Positions 32,572 through 42,344 of a DNA stretch of 64,000 nucleotides are shown here, one piece after another. The position numbers and the translations under genes were made by a program. How positions within the stretch are numbered: the stretch's first letter is position 1; each line of letters begins with the position of its first letter. The notes below the pieces were generated by a model that saw only the letters and a list, made by a program, of their open reading frames with translations, was not told where the DNA came from and made no database searches. Where the stretch lies: contig CAZSMC010000014.1 in the NCBI GenBank assembly GCA_964607755.1, positions 1 through 64,000 on the forward strand, in the 5' to 3' direction. Source of the stretch: CAZSMC01 sp964607755. GTDB lineage: Bacteria; Zhuqueibacterota; Zhuqueibacteria; Residuimicrobiales; Krinioviventaceae.

Positions 32572-33306
32572 ATGAAGACGAAAAAGAAAAAAGTTACTTC
32601 AGTGATGATGCCTGAAGGCGCAGGTGCCAGAATCAGGCGTCTATTTCCGACAAGCTCTTATCAGCACATTGATCCGTTTGTGCTTTTGGATGAATTTTTC
32701 GTTGGTCCTCATGCAGGATTCCCGATGCATCCCCATAGCGGATTCGAGGCCGTCACTTATATGCTTCAAGGTTCTCTTGAGTACCAGGATAACCTGGGAA
32801 TTGTTTCTAAAGCGGGAGCTGGTGGTGTCCAACATTTTTTAGCCGGATCTGGATTTGAACATGCCGAAATGCCAGCTTCTGAAGAACTTTGTCATGGATT
32901 GCAATTATGGATTAATCTGCCCACTGACTTGAAAAATAGTCATCCAACTTTAAAAAAAGCGGAAAGCAATCAACTTCCTGAAGCTGAAATCGATGGTGTA
33001 CGCATTCGCACTATTGTTGGAGATGATTCCCCGCTAGCGCTGCAAACAGCAGTTATTTATCAGCATGTTTTTCTTGAACCTCATTATTCATATAATGTCA
33101 ATATCAAAGCTGGTTTCAACGGATTCATCTATGTGCTTGAAGGTTCTGTTTCTGTTTTAGGAGAAAAAATGGAGCAATATGAATCCCTGGTTGTGCAGAA
33201 TTTCAAACAGTGCGAACTCCGCTCAGATGATCGTACCCAGGTTGTTGTGGCGGTGGGCCATCCTCTGGGACAACCTATTTTGCTGCGCGGGACCTGTGTG
33301 TGCTAA
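32572..33306 (+). CDS. Pirin-family cupin protein
   Basis: About 244 residues with two cupin halves. The metal site is in DEFFVGPHAGFPMHPHSGFE (His-x-His) and GSLEYQDN, then GGVQHFLAGSGFEHAEMP. ELCHGLQLWINLP and a second cupin domain end the protein. Pirins are Fe-binding proteins, some with quercetinase activity. The ATG at 32572 follows GGGAGAG at good spacing; an upstream TTG (32518) in frame is less likely. It is divergent from fur and shares its intergenic region with the Fur box. Confidence 0.88.
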   Translation: MKTKKKKVTSVMMPEGAGARIRRLFPTSSYQHIDPFVLLDEFFVGPHAGFPMHPHSGFEAVTYMLQGSLEYQDNLGIVSKAGAGGVQHFLAGSGFEHAEMPASEELCHGLQLWINLPTDLKNSHPTLKKAESNQLPEAEIDGVRIRTIVGDDSPLALQTAVIYQHVFLEPHYSYNVNIKAGFNGFIYVLEGSVSVLGEKMEQYESLVVQNFKQCELRSDDRTQVVVAVGHPLGQPILLRGTCVC

Positions 33307-33466
33307 AATTTAAACCCCACAACAGGAGAGTGCTGATAACAAAACCAGAGTTGTAAAGGGACATAACCGAATCCGAAGAAATATCCGTGCATTAACCTCC
33401 AATATAAATTTCCATACTTTTTATAGATTTAAAAGAAAATGAATGCCAAATCTGAATAAACACACG

Positions 33467-34834
33467 TTACTTTTCCTCCGAATGTGGTTGTTTCATTTTA
33501 ATTTTACGAAAAACGAAATAAACAGGAATTCCCGCAATCACAGTAAGGATGGCAAAACTCGATTCAAGCGGTCGTTCCAGAAATGCCAGCACCAGAATCA
33601 TCAGACCGAAAATGAGATATAAAGAAGGTGTTACCGGAAAGCCAGGCATTTTTAACACAGTCCGGTTTGTCCAGCGAAGCTTGAATACTCCCCCGATAGC
33701 AAGAAGCGGGAAAAGTCCCAGGGCAAATCCCATATAGGTGAGAATTTGATCGAACGTTCCTGTGAGAACCAAAAGTGAAGCAATGGCGGCTTGCAGCACA
33801 ATAGCCCGGGTCGGAACCCGGTATTTGGGATGAACCCGGGCAAGACCTTTAAAGAATATTCCGTCGCTGGCCATAGCATAATAAACTCTCGGTCCTAAAA
33901 TAATAAAAGCACTCAGCGATGAAAACAGGGCAATGGCAATTAATATTGACAACAACGATTCCCACGATTGGCCAAAGGCTTTTGCAACTGCCAGTCCACC
34001 GATTGAAATGACACCATGCATTTCTTCCGGTTGGACCGCGTAGACGTAAAACAAATTTAACAGAAAATAAAGAACAGTGACCAGGCCAGTACCAAGAAGC
34101 AATGATAGAGGCAAATTCTTTCCCGGCTTTTTGATTTCGGAACCGACATAAGTTGCGGCGTTCCAGCCGCTGTACGCGAACATGATCCACATCAACGAAA
34201 GGCCAAGACTTTTCATGCCGCCAAGATCGAACGAGTACGACGTCTTTTGCGTAAAATGCGACCAGTCACCGTGGCCGATAGCAAAGCCCACTCCAATTAA
34301 ACCGGCGACCAGGGCTATTTTTAGGACGGTCAGTCCGTTTTGCACACGGGCACCTAATTTGATACCGCGAACATGTACGGCTGTAAACAGAATTATGATC
34401 CCCACAGACAATATTTTTTGCAGCCACAAGTTAGGCAAAAACGGGACAGTGCTATCCACTGCAGAAAGTTGAGGGAGAGCCCGAAACATGTATGTACTGA
34501 AACCTATTGCCGAGGCGGCAATGGGTGCGGAGAATCCTACAATGAGAGACACCCAACCGCTTAAAAATCCGAGCAACGGATGATACAATCGTGACAGGAA
34601 CGCATATTCTCCACCGGCGTGGGGAAAAGCAGCACCTAACTCACCGTAACTCAAGGCACCGCAAAGAGCAATCACGCCGCCAACAATCCAGAGAATAAGC
34701 ATCATTATGGGATTGCGCAGGTTTTCCATCAGCAGTCCCGAGGTGGTGAAAATACCGGCGCCAATCATATTGGCAACGACGATATTTACAAGGGGAAAAA
34801 GTGTGAGTTTGCGTTCGAGTTGGGATTTTATCAT
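33467..34834 (-). CDS. APC-family amino-acid permease
   Basis: A 455-residue protein with about 12 helices. VVANMIGAGIFTTSGLLMEN (helix 1, GxG motif) and ALSYGELGAAFPHAGGEYAF (helix 2) are typical of the amino acid-polyamine-organocation superfamily, followed by IMFAYSGWNAATYVGSEIKK. It imports or exchanges amino acids; the substrate cannot be told. It follows the exported methyltransferase gene by 3 bp, so they probably form an operon. Confidence 0.9.
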   Translation of the reverse strand: MIKSQLERKLTLFPLVNIVVANMIGAGIFTTSGLLMENLRNPIMMLILWIVGGVIALCGALSYGELGAAFPHAGGEYAFLSRLYHPLLGFLSGWVSLIVGFSAPIAASAIGFSTYMFRALPQLSAVDSTVPFLPNLWLQKILSVGIIILFTAVHVRGIKLGARVQNGLTVLKIALVAGLIGVGFAIGHGDWSHFTQKTSYSFDLGGMKSLGLSLMWIMFAYSGWNAATYVGSEIKKPGKNLPLSLLLGTGLVTVLYFLLNLFYVYAVQPEEMHGVISIGGLAVAKAFGQSWESLLSILIAIALFSSLSAFIILGPRVYYAMASDGIFFKGLARVHPKYRVPTRAIVLQAAIASLLVLTGTFDQILTYMGFALGLFPLLAIGGVFKLRWTNRTVLKMPGFPVTPSLYLIFGLMILVLAFLERPLESSFAILTVIAGIPVYFVFRKIKMKQPHSEEK

Positions 34835-34837
34835 TGT

Positions 34838-35524
34838 TTATTGCGAACCTTTTTGTTCGCCACTTGCCGGTTTTTTATAGCTGATCAGAATGCCAGTTGA
34901 TCTTTCATTTTCAATTGTGGTTTCGAATGTTGACAGATTTTGTACGTAATCCACAAACTCCTGTATCCCCCCTCTGTAGCGTCCCCACCGCATCGACACA
35001 TTATGAGCTGTGAAACAACCGCCGGGGTTGAGTTTGGGCGCCACATCTACGAAATATTGTTTGTACCACTGTTTATCGGCATCGCTAAACACAAAATCAA
35101 ACGGTCCATCCAGTTCCTTGACCAGTTTATGGGCGTCTGCCAAACGGGCATCGATATACTTTGACACACCAGCTTTTTCGAAATTCTCCAGGGCTTGATT
35201 ATGCCGGCTTTTATCGATTTCAATTGTAACGAGTTTGCCACCGGTTTTGCTCAATGCCCAGGCAATCCAAATGGCAGAGTGTCCGGTTGATGTACCGATT
35301 TCAAGAGCACGTGTATATCCATTCTCTACGATAATATCGTAGAGCAATTTACCGTCGCGCATTGGAATGTTCATATCACGCCACTGCTGACGGTGATTTT
35401 CGAGGAATGATTCGACGCGCTCGTCAAGTGACGATGTCTGATTGGTTTCTTGTGCCACGACATGTGCCGAAACAACCAGTACGGACAATAACAATAACCA
35501 TACACACCCGGATAATAACCTCAT
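34838..35524 (-). CDS. Exported SAM-dependent O-methyltransferase-like protein
   Basis: A 228-residue protein with a clear signal peptide (CVWLLLLSVLVVSAHVVAQE, cleavage near 25). A class I methyltransferase fold follows: ALEIGTSTGHSAIWIAWALS (motif I), VTIEIDKSRHNQALENFEKA, FDFVFSDADKQWYKQYF and GGCFTAHNVSMRW. It resembles catechol-type O-methyltransferases. A periplasmic location would leave it without cytoplasmic SAM, so the activity or localisation is puzzling. It lies just upstream of the permease gene. Confidence 0.82.
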   Translation of the reverse strand: MRLLSGCVWLLLLSVLVVSAHVVAQETNQTSSLDERVESFLENHRQQWRDMNIPMRDGKLLYDIIVENGYTRALEIGTSTGHSAIWIAWALSKTGGKLVTIEIDKSRHNQALENFEKAGVSKYIDARLADAHKLVKELDGPFDFVFSDADKQWYKQYFVDVAPKLNPGGCFTAHNVSMRWGRYRGGIQEFVDYVQNLSTFETTIENERSTGILISYKKPASGEQKGSQ

Positions 35525-35838
35525 TATGTTCTCCTCTTTGGCAAATTATCTGGAACTGGATAAATGGTGGAATATTTTTTAAAACAAAACGTCCCAGAAC
35601 CTGTTTTGTTCAAAAATAAAACGAGTCTGAGAGTTTGTTGGCAATATATAGCTTTTGAATTTATCCTGGATGTATCAGAGCAAAATTAGATGGCAATTAT
35701 ATTTAATTATGAGCATAAAAAATGATTGATAATAAACATCGGTCTGCTATATTTACATATCGAAATAAAAAAACAAAATTAATATCAGTAAGAAGGTCAA
35801 GGAAAAAGAAATATCTTATCAAACGGCATAAATTGCTG
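35525..35838. other. Intergenic region without visible gene
   Basis: About 310 A/T-rich bases between the exported methyltransferase gene and the nitrilase gene, both on the minus strand. No convincing coding frame, tRNA or repeat was seen. The part next to 35524 must contain the promoter of the methyltransferase-permease pair. Confidence 0.5.
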
Positions 35839-36816
35839 TTATTTTGTTGATTTCTCCGAAAACCGGGCAGCACGCGGATCCATTTCATTTCCCATGGGTT
35901 GCGCTAACAGGTTGTACAATTCAGGCCGGCGGCCGCGAATCCATCGCCTGCCGGTACACATATCAAGCAGACCAAGATCAATGTCAGCGGTGATAAGGGC
36001 ATCTTTAGCTTTCCAGGTTTCGTTCATAATTCGGCCGTAGCAGTCGATAATCATAGCATTGCCGGTGCGGACCTCGTCGTCATCAATTCCCACTCCATTG
36101 CTGAAAAGAATGAACAAGCCGTTATCGTGGGCGCGGGATGGCAACCACCGCATCAGCCATCCGCGGCCATTTGGCCCATAAAATTCTGCTTCAATCGAAT
36201 CCGGGTCTTTTTCACGGTTTATCCATAATTGATGATCAATCGGTTTCATGCCAAACGGACTGCGGGAATTACAGCCACCTGTTTGATGTGGCGCAAAAAG
36301 AACATCAGCACCTTGCAAAGCGGTCATACGAACATTTTCAACAAGATTGTTATCCCAGCACGTTAGCACCCCGGCCTTGAATCCAAAAGGCGTGTTAAAA
36401 ACAGTATATTGATTACCGCTGTCCATATGCGGACTGATAAAACAGTGCAGCTTCCTGTGACGGTACGATTGCCCGTCCGGCAATGCAACCACATAAGTAT
36501 TATACAGCTTGCCGTCAGCAGCTTTTTCAATGAGACCGGCACCGATGATCATATTCAAATCTACAGACAACTCTTTGAGCCGGTTGACTGACGGCCCGTT
36601 TTCAACCGGTTCTGCCAGTCTTTGTATTTGATCCCTGTTCAAATGCCGGACATGCCAATATCCGGTAATGCACATTTCCGGGAAGGCGATCACATGGACA
36701 TCTTGTTGTGCTGCCAGGGTGCAAAAATGTTCGATTCTGCTCAGATTGTACGGCTTGTCTCCGGGAGCATGATTGAACTGCACTGTCGCCGCCCGTATTT
36801 TTTGCCTGTTTTCCAT
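35839..36816 (-). CDS. Nitrilase-superfamily carbon-nitrogen hydrolase
   Basis: About 325 residues from MENRQKIRAA. The catalytic triad is recognisable: Glu in AFPEMCITGYW (about 46), Lys in YRHRKLHCFISP (about 110) and Cys in GVLTCWDNNLVENVR (about 145). It hydrolyses an amide or nitrile; the family subgroup is not clear. The frame is open to 36909, but the earlier part has no similarity. A single-gene unit after a terminator-like structure. Confidence 0.85.
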   Translation of the reverse strand: MENRQKIRAATVQFNHAPGDKPYNLSRIEHFCTLAAQQDVHVIAFPEMCITGYWHVRHLNRDQIQRLAEPVENGPSVNRLKELSVDLNMIIGAGLIEKAADGKLYNTYVVALPDGQSYRHRKLHCFISPHMDSGNQYTVFNTPFGFKAGVLTCWDNNLVENVRMTALQGADVLFAPHQTGGCNSRSPFGMKPIDHQLWINREKDPDSIEAEFYGPNGRGWLMRWLPSRAHDNGLFILFSNGVGIDDDEVRTGNAMIIDCYGRIMNETWKAKDALITADIDLGLLDMCTGRRWIRGRRPELYNLLAQPMGNEMDPRAARFSEKSTK

Positions 36817-36990
36817 CTTTTTCCGTAACTGCCCTTTCTGTTTACCTACAGAGATTTTGCCATATCGATTGATGAACCGACCAGGACAATTTAATGGAAT
36901 CAAATACAATAGTCAACACGGGACAGGAGTGGTTTATAAACCCGAAAACAAACAGGTGTATATGCACGATGAATAATTCAATTTCCACAA

Positions 36991-37069
36991 AAAAGCGCCT
37001 CTCCGGCACTCGTCTGCACAGAGGTATTGCACATCCTGCATTTCTGTACAGCACGTCGAAAAGGCGCTA
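36991..37069 (-). terminator. Long-stem terminator or structured RNA after superoxide reductase
   Basis: On the minus strand an 11-bp stem (37057-37067 with 36995-37005, two G-U pairs) closes a ~50-nt internal region that contains small self-complementary elements (CTGTACAG, TGCA repeats). It is followed by six Ts. It ends the superoxide reductase transcript. The large loop is unusual for a plain terminator and could be a small structured RNA. Confidence 0.55.
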
Positions 37070-37113
37070 AGTGATAAAAGAACAAATTCAAGTAATGCGT
37101 AGGAAAGTTGCTT

Positions 37114-37509
37114 TTATTTTACTTGAATCTTTTTCGAACTTTCCCACAATCCGTGAATATTGCAATAGGCAATAGCGTGAAGTTCACCCGGCTGGTTGAG
37201 TTTAACAGAAGACGTCACCTGATGGTGCGTATAAGCCGGCCCGGTATTGGGGCCTTCTGTCGATTCGCCGTGCGCGCTAAATTCGTAGTTGCCGAGAACA
37301 TATGTGTTTTGTTCACCTTCTGGCAGGAAATAAAGCGATATCCAGCGAATGTGATGTTCGGTGGTGTTCGGATGAGCGATTTCTTTGCCTAACGTCACTT
37401 TGACGTCAAACATCTCATCAGCTTTTACTTTATCCGGACATTCAATAACCGGAACATGTTTTTCGCTTTTCCAATCACTGTGTTGAATTCGTTCAGCAAT
37501 CTCGGTCAT
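37114..37509 (-). CDS. sor: Superoxide reductase (neelaredoxin class)
   Basis: A 131-residue single-domain protein that reduces superoxide to hydrogen peroxide at a non-haem iron. The His4Cys site is visible: KHVPVIECPD near residue 18, HPNTTEHHIRWISLYF near 46-61 and AYCNIHGLWES near the C-terminus. The N-terminal desulforedoxin domain is absent, as in class II. It is a marker of anaerobic or microaerophilic life. Confidence 0.93.
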   Translation of the reverse strand: MTEIAERIQHSDWKSEKHVPVIECPDKVKADEMFDVKVTLGKEIAHPNTTEHHIRWISLYFLPEGEQNTYVLGNYEFSAHGESTEGPNTGPAYTHHQVTSSVKLNQPGELHAIAYCNIHGLWESSKKIQVK

Positions 37510-37701
37510 ATTGAAACCTCCTTTTCTTATAATACTACGTTACAGATGTAATTGATATTTGAGGCTCAGATGGTATTTTTGCATTTTGCATTTATCGCCC
37601 ACCTCTTGTTTATTTCAAAATGAATAGCTGAATTGAGCAAGGCGTATGTTCACTGTAAATCACTGTTCTATTCCCATAAACTGAATAGAATGAGCTCGTG
37701 G

Positions 37702-38757
37702 TTATTTTTTAACAGATGTGGCTCTCTTTTCCGAGAGCGAACCGCCGTTTTCGTTAAAAGACCTCATCGTTTCTTCGTAATTTTGCAATTTCTGGCGAAC
37801 TCGCTCGTTGATCGAATCCGGTGTAAACGTGCCGTCATCTTGCAGTTGGCCAGCACCGCCGCCAAATAATGCCTGAGCACCTCCCCCCTGTTGTTGTTGC
37901 TGCTGAGGACTTGTTTTAAACGTATCAATATTTTCCAGAATATTGTTCTGAACCTCGTCAAGATAATGCTTGACCCACTCATGTCCTTCATATTTTTCCT
38001 TGATGTCTTCAATCATGCCACCAACGACATTCAAAGCAACCTTTTTATCCAACTCTTTCACTTCATTCTGAATATCCCGTTCAATTTTCCGGGTTCGTTT
38101 CATGGCATCGTTGAGTTCTTCTTGCAACTCGTCGCGCGTTTGGTGTATTTTCTTCTTTTCTGTTTCTGGCAATGACTGCAGCTCTCGTTCTTCCATAGGT
38201 TTACCGTCTTTTTTTACCGGATAAATAACCACACCCATCGGAGTGGGTTGAATGGTAAATCCTTTTTCACGAGCTTTGTCGTTCAATTCTTTGGAAATCT
38301 CTTCACGTTGTTTTTTATGGGCACTGGTAATCTCTTCCCGTCTCGAGGTGTATTCATCGCTTTCAAAGGCTTTGGGCAGCTCGTTTCTAACATGCTCGAT
38401 CAAACTGTCCATGTCTTTTTTCAGCTCACATCTCCGGCCAGCAGGCAGTTCAATCGTTTTAGGCTGGTACGGATCTATAAAGTTATTGACATAAATCCAA
38501 TCGGATGGGATGTCTTTTTTGCTTGCCATTTGTTCCAGGTAGGATTTTACCGAGGTCATTTTACCGATCCCCGGAGGCCCGGAGACGTAAATATTAAAAC
38601 CCACACCGTCGATTTGGAGGCCAAAATTCAGAGCATCTGAGGCCCGTTTTTGTCCCACGATGCCTTTGAGTTTTTCAATGTTTTCTGTGCTTTTTATACC
38701 CAGCTCGTCAGGTTTAAACTGTTTTTTGAGTTGCTCGACAGAAAGCTCTGCATTCAT
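37702..38757 (-). pseudogene. N-terminal part of a Lon-like AAA protease (LonB-type), truncated
   Basis: 351 residues corresponding to the first part of the ~800-residue Lon-like family: an N-terminal segment (LSVEQLKKQFKPDELG), Walker A SGPPGIGKMTSVKSY, then a coiled-coil insert with EKGFTIQPTPMGVVIYPVKK and a Gln-rich stretch. The second ATPase half and the Ser-Lys protease domain are missing. After FNENGG the sequence SLSEKRATSVKK is unrelated. It is probably inactive as a protease. I cannot exclude a degenerate but expressed product. Confidence 0.75.
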
Positions 38758-38929
38758 TAAAGACTCCTTTCAATTTCAGAATTTTGTTGTTTCTATGGCT
38801 CGAAAGCATACTTTCGTTTCGTGAACAAAACGTGACCATGAACTGATAAAATCCGCTGCGAATCCTTCTGTTATCCCCGTTTTAAGTATAATAAAGCCGT
38901 GCGCTTAATTTTTCTCAGGAATTATTCAA

Positions 38930-39295
38930 CTAGGGTAATTTCGACGGAAACGTCCACTCTCGTGCTTCTTTGATGTGATCGGTCGTAAAGGTTCGCGTAT
39001 CTGTATCACGGAAGAAATCGAACAATTTTACAATAGTATTTCGCAATGTGCTATCAGAGACAAAAGCAATCCTGTCAAGATAAATTTTGTACTTTTCATA
39101 AAAATCATGTTCTTCTTTCAGCACTGCTCTGTCAAACTTTTCCACATCGACAGCATCGATGAGTACATTAATGCGTGTTTTTGTTCGACACAGCGATTCC
39201 AGTTGGTGCAAAACCTCTTTGAACTCATCGCCGGTAATGTGACCGGATAACGCAATTTCAATGCTTTTATCTTCCTGATTAATGACTTGATACAT
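38930..39295 (-). CDS. SpoIIAA-like (STAS/SEC14-like) small protein
   Basis: About 121 residues from MYQVINQEDKSIEIALSGHI, with TRINVLIDAVDVEKFDRAVL and the C-terminal SDSTLRNTIVKLFDFFRD and HIKEAREWTF typical of SpoIIAA-like proteins. These may bind lipids or anionic partners; function is unclear. The start follows AGGAGG at 5-bp spacing; a longer frame to 39322 is not needed. Confidence 0.8.
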   Translation of the reverse strand: MYQVINQEDKSIEIALSGHITGDEFKEVLHQLESLCRTKTRINVLIDAVDVEKFDRAVLKEEHDFYEKYKIYLDRIAFVSDSTLRNTIVKLFDFFRDTDTRTFTTDHIKEAREWTFPSKLP

Positions 39296-39619
39296 TATTT
39301 CCTCCTGTTTTGATGGTAACACATAATGCTTTTAAAATATTTTAACAATCTTTACTGAACAATCTGTCCGTCGTTTTATGCCGGAATTCAGGCTTTTTAC
39401 TTTTACAGCCCTATTGTATTTATTTTAACGATTTAAAAAATTAAAACATTTCATTATTGGCAAATTAGATTCACATTTATTAAGATAAATTTTAGCCTCT
39501 TTCGATTAATAGTTATTTTTTCAAAACTGAATTTTAAACACAAGAAAATTCATAACATGCTTGGTGCTAAATCATGCATTGGATAAAAACATGAATCTTT
39601 GAGGAAGGATATATGATAA
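39296..39619. other. Intergenic region without visible gene
   Basis: About 320 A/T-rich bases between the ZIP transporter gene and the SpoIIAA-like gene, both minus-strand. A weak imperfect palindrome with GAATTC at its centre followed by Ts lies near 39383-39405. Otherwise nothing was recognised. Confidence 0.45.
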
Positions 39620-40519
39620 TTACTGCATGAGCAATAAGCTTAGCGCCATGACCACCATGCCGGCGACAAGGCCGAAAAGACTGTCATGGCCTTTGCCGTA
39701 TGCCTGGCTTGTGGGCAGGAGTTCATCGACGCTGATATAAACCATAATTCCAGCCACACTACCAAAAAGTATGCCCATAATTTGTGGCGGAAGAACCTCA
39801 GATTGGCCGCCGACAATAATTCGAATTGCCGCATAGGCAAGGATGGCACCTACTGGTTCCGCCAGTCCACTGAGTAGCGAAAATACAAACGCTTTGCTGC
39901 GTTTGCCAGTGGCATAAAAAATAGGAACCGATACGCTAATGCCTTCAGGAATGTTGTGCAGGGCAATCGCGACTGCAATGGCAATACCCAGGCCCGGGTC
40001 CTGCAAGGCTGCCAGAAATGTTGCCAGGCCTTCGGGAAAATTATGAATGGCAATCGCTAACGCCGTAAAGAGCCCCATGCGCATCAATTTGCCATGGTGG
40101 TCAATCCGTTCAGAGGGTGCGAGTTCTTTTCGTTTCAGGGAAGCCAGCTTGTCTGCTGTCGGAAGAGGTGCGGTCACATCATGGAGGGGAGCTGTTTCTG
40201 TTTCAGAAGGAGTTTCATGCGGATTTTCTGCAGCAGGAACCAGATTATCGATTATTCCAATAACCACAATGCCGCCAAAGAATGAAGCAGCATTAATCCA
40301 GCTTGCCCTATAATCGCCGTAAGCTTTTGCAAGCGCTTCGTTCCCTTTGAAAAATATTTCTACAAAGGATACATATAGCATCACGCCGGCAGAAAAGCCG
40401 GTAGAGATGGAAAGAAACCGGTAATCTGTCCGCCGGGCAAAAAAAGCAATCGCACTGCCGATCCCGGTTGCCATGCCGGCAAAGAGCGTCAAACCAAGGG
40501 CGAGCCACACACTGCTCAT
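39620..40519 (-). CDS. zupT: ZIP-family metal transporter (ZupT-like)
   Basis: A 299-residue protein with eight predicted helices. Metal-site helices show HNFPEGLATFLAALQD (about 170-185) and ALHNIPEGISVSVPIFYATG. There is a long cytoplasmic loop with a His/Glu/Pro-rich segment (about 95-140) between helices 3 and 4. It imports zinc and possibly iron or manganese. A monocistronic unit. Confidence 0.92.
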   Translation of the reverse strand: MSSVWLALGLTLFAGMATGIGSAIAFFARRTDYRFLSISTGFSAGVMLYVSFVEIFFKGNEALAKAYGDYRASWINAASFFGGIVVIGIIDNLVPAAENPHETPSETETAPLHDVTAPLPTADKLASLKRKELAPSERIDHHGKLMRMGLFTALAIAIHNFPEGLATFLAALQDPGLGIAIAVAIALHNIPEGISVSVPIFYATGKRSKAFVFSLLSGLAEPVGAILAYAAIRIIVGGQSEVLPPQIMGILFGSVAGIMVYISVDELLPTSQAYGKGHDSLFGLVAGMVVMALSLLLMQ

Positions 40520-40661
40520 ATCGTTAATATCCTTTCAGTCTTTTTGATAAGGCATTTGGTATATTGTACAAATCTCAAAAAACAGCAAAGGGAGTTCACG
40601 TATTCCGTGCAGTAATATTTTTTCTATAAAACACAGAAAAGCCTTTTGAAACGGCTTGAAT

Positions 40662-40709
40662 AAATCTGACTTTTTCCTGACATAACCACGCCGCGAAAAA
40701 GCCAGATTT
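40662..40709. terminator. Bidirectional-type hairpin after the sulfatase gene
   Basis: Arms aaatctgacttttt (40662-40675) and aaaaagccagattt (40696-40709) pair over 14 bp with one G-U and a 20-nt loop. It lies 13 bp past the minus-strand sulfatase stop. Confidence 0.6.
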
Positions 40710-40721
40710 TATTGAAAATCC

Positions 40722-42203
40722 TCAGCGCACCCGATCGTATTCCTTATTAACCGCTTTGTCGCCCCAGCGGTCAATCACAGCCTTGAGCGAGGCATCCGTT
40801 TCAGGGTAACGGCCTTTGTCATCTGTCTCGAGGATCCATCGATAAAGAATATCGCGCATTTTTGCCAGAGCTACAGCATGCTCGCGTTTGTAGGAATGAA
40901 CGAGATTGGTTGTCTCGTACGGATCAGTTTCCAAATCATAAAGCTCTTCTGCCGGTCGTTCATCGCTGACAAAACGCGATTGCACCTCGTCAAGTTTGCC
41001 TTCTCTGTAGAGTTGTTTGAGCACTTTCATATAATCCCGGCCATCGCGGTACTGGGGCTGCAGATAGGGTCTGTCTGTCATAAAATTGCGGATGTATTTG
41101 TACCGGTCAGTGACCACGGCGCGGATTCTGTCGATTGTGTAATCACAGCGATCGCGCGCGGCAACGACAAAATCCCGATGAAAATCTTTGGCAAACATAT
41201 TTTGACCATGCATGTGATCGGGAATTTTGATACCGGCCAGGCTGAGTGTAGTGGCGCTAATGTCAATGCCACTGACCAGGTCTGTTCGCACTTTGTTGAC
41301 CGGGAGGCCTGGACCGGCAACGATCAGCGGCACCCGGATGCCGCCTTCGTACAAAAATTGCTTATGCCGCGGCAACCTCATGCCGTGATCCGAGAAAAAG
41401 AATACAACTGTATTTTCGTACAATCCATCTTCTTTGAGGCGCTTAATAATGTCGCCCAGTATTTCATCCATTTTGAGGATAGTGTCATAGTGATGGGCAA
41501 TTTCCTTGCGATACACCGGATGATCGGGATAATACGGCGGTACCGGCACATCTGCCGGATCGACTTTTTGCGGCGAATCACCGCGTTTGCCGCCACGCAA
41601 CTGGATTTGACCGAAAAACGGTTGATCTTTTTTGCGACCTGTCCATTCCGTTCCGTCTTTGGCTCCCTTGAAGCCGTCCTCTCCCTTGCGGTCGTACAAA
41701 TCTTCATTGGAAAAAACAAAGTTGTAATGATTTTTACCCTCATTGAATGTATAATAGCCGGCCGCCTTGAATATTTCGGGAAGCGTTCTAACGCCCAGAT
41801 GATTGGGTTTCCAGGTCTCCATCTCGTTATTGCGCCACACCCGGAAGGAGCTGTAATGTTCATGCGCTCCGATTGATGTTTGATACATGCCGGTAATCAC
41901 AGCCGAGCGCGTGGGCGTGCACACGCCGGCTGGCATGTAGGCACGGTCAAAACGCACACCGCGGTCTGCCAGCGCATCAATATTTGGCGTTTCCACAACT
42001 TTGTCACCGTAACAGCTCATCCACGCATTGGTGTCTTCCAGATAGACCCAAAGGATGTTTGGCTGTTCAGGACTTAATTTTGGCTGAGGGGAATGTGAAG
42101 TGTGAGGCTGCGAAGATAATGCCGACGGAATCAGTCCGGCAACGGCAGTTCCGGCTGCCAATTTTTTAAAAAACTGACGACGCGAGTGAGATTCTCTGTT
42201 CAT
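40722..42203 (-). CDS. Tat-exported sulfatase
   Basis: A 493-residue sulfatase. The signal region has twin arginines (SRRQFFKKLAAGTAVAGL). The metal-binding start is PNILWVYLEDTNAWM, and formylglycine motif C95-T-P-T-R99 lies in GVCTPTRSAVITG. VVFFFSDHGMRLPRHKQFLY carries the later Asp-His metal ligands. It requires conversion of C95 to formylglycine; no maturase is in the window. It is expected to remove sulfate esters from polysaccharides or other substrates. No HEAT tail, unlike the other two. Confidence 0.92.
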   Translation of the reverse strand: MNRESHSRRQFFKKLAAGTAVAGLIPSALSSQPHTSHSPQPKLSPEQPNILWVYLEDTNAWMSCYGDKVVETPNIDALADRGVRFDRAYMPAGVCTPTRSAVITGMYQTSIGAHEHYSSFRVWRNNEMETWKPNHLGVRTLPEIFKAAGYYTFNEGKNHYNFVFSNEDLYDRKGEDGFKGAKDGTEWTGRKKDQPFFGQIQLRGGKRGDSPQKVDPADVPVPPYYPDHPVYRKEIAHHYDTILKMDEILGDIIKRLKEDGLYENTVVFFFSDHGMRLPRHKQFLYEGGIRVPLIVAGPGLPVNKVRTDLVSGIDISATTLSLAGIKIPDHMHGQNMFAKDFHRDFVVAARDRCDYTIDRIRAVVTDRYKYIRNFMTDRPYLQPQYRDGRDYMKVLKQLYREGKLDEVQSRFVSDERPAEELYDLETDPYETTNLVHSYKREHAVALAKMRDILYRWILETDDKGRYPETDASLKAVIDRWGDKAVNKEYDRVR

Positions 42204-42344
42204 GACAGTTCTCCCAGAATTTTTATTGAAAAATTATTTATTGCAGACTTTAGCAAAATCAAATTTTCTTAAACAATTATCTTCAAGGCTCGATCGTTCT
42301 CGTCGTCGATCTAAATGCCTTGAATGAAATTTTTATCATTGCAT

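Noticed and set aside
37891..38640. Two open frames opposite the Lon-like remnant
   Set aside because: Both are antisense shadows with low-complexity hydrophobic composition and no start signals.
40878..41876. 332-codon open frame on the plus strand
   Set aside because: It is fully antisense to the sulfatase gene, has no ribosome-binding site and no recognisable domain.
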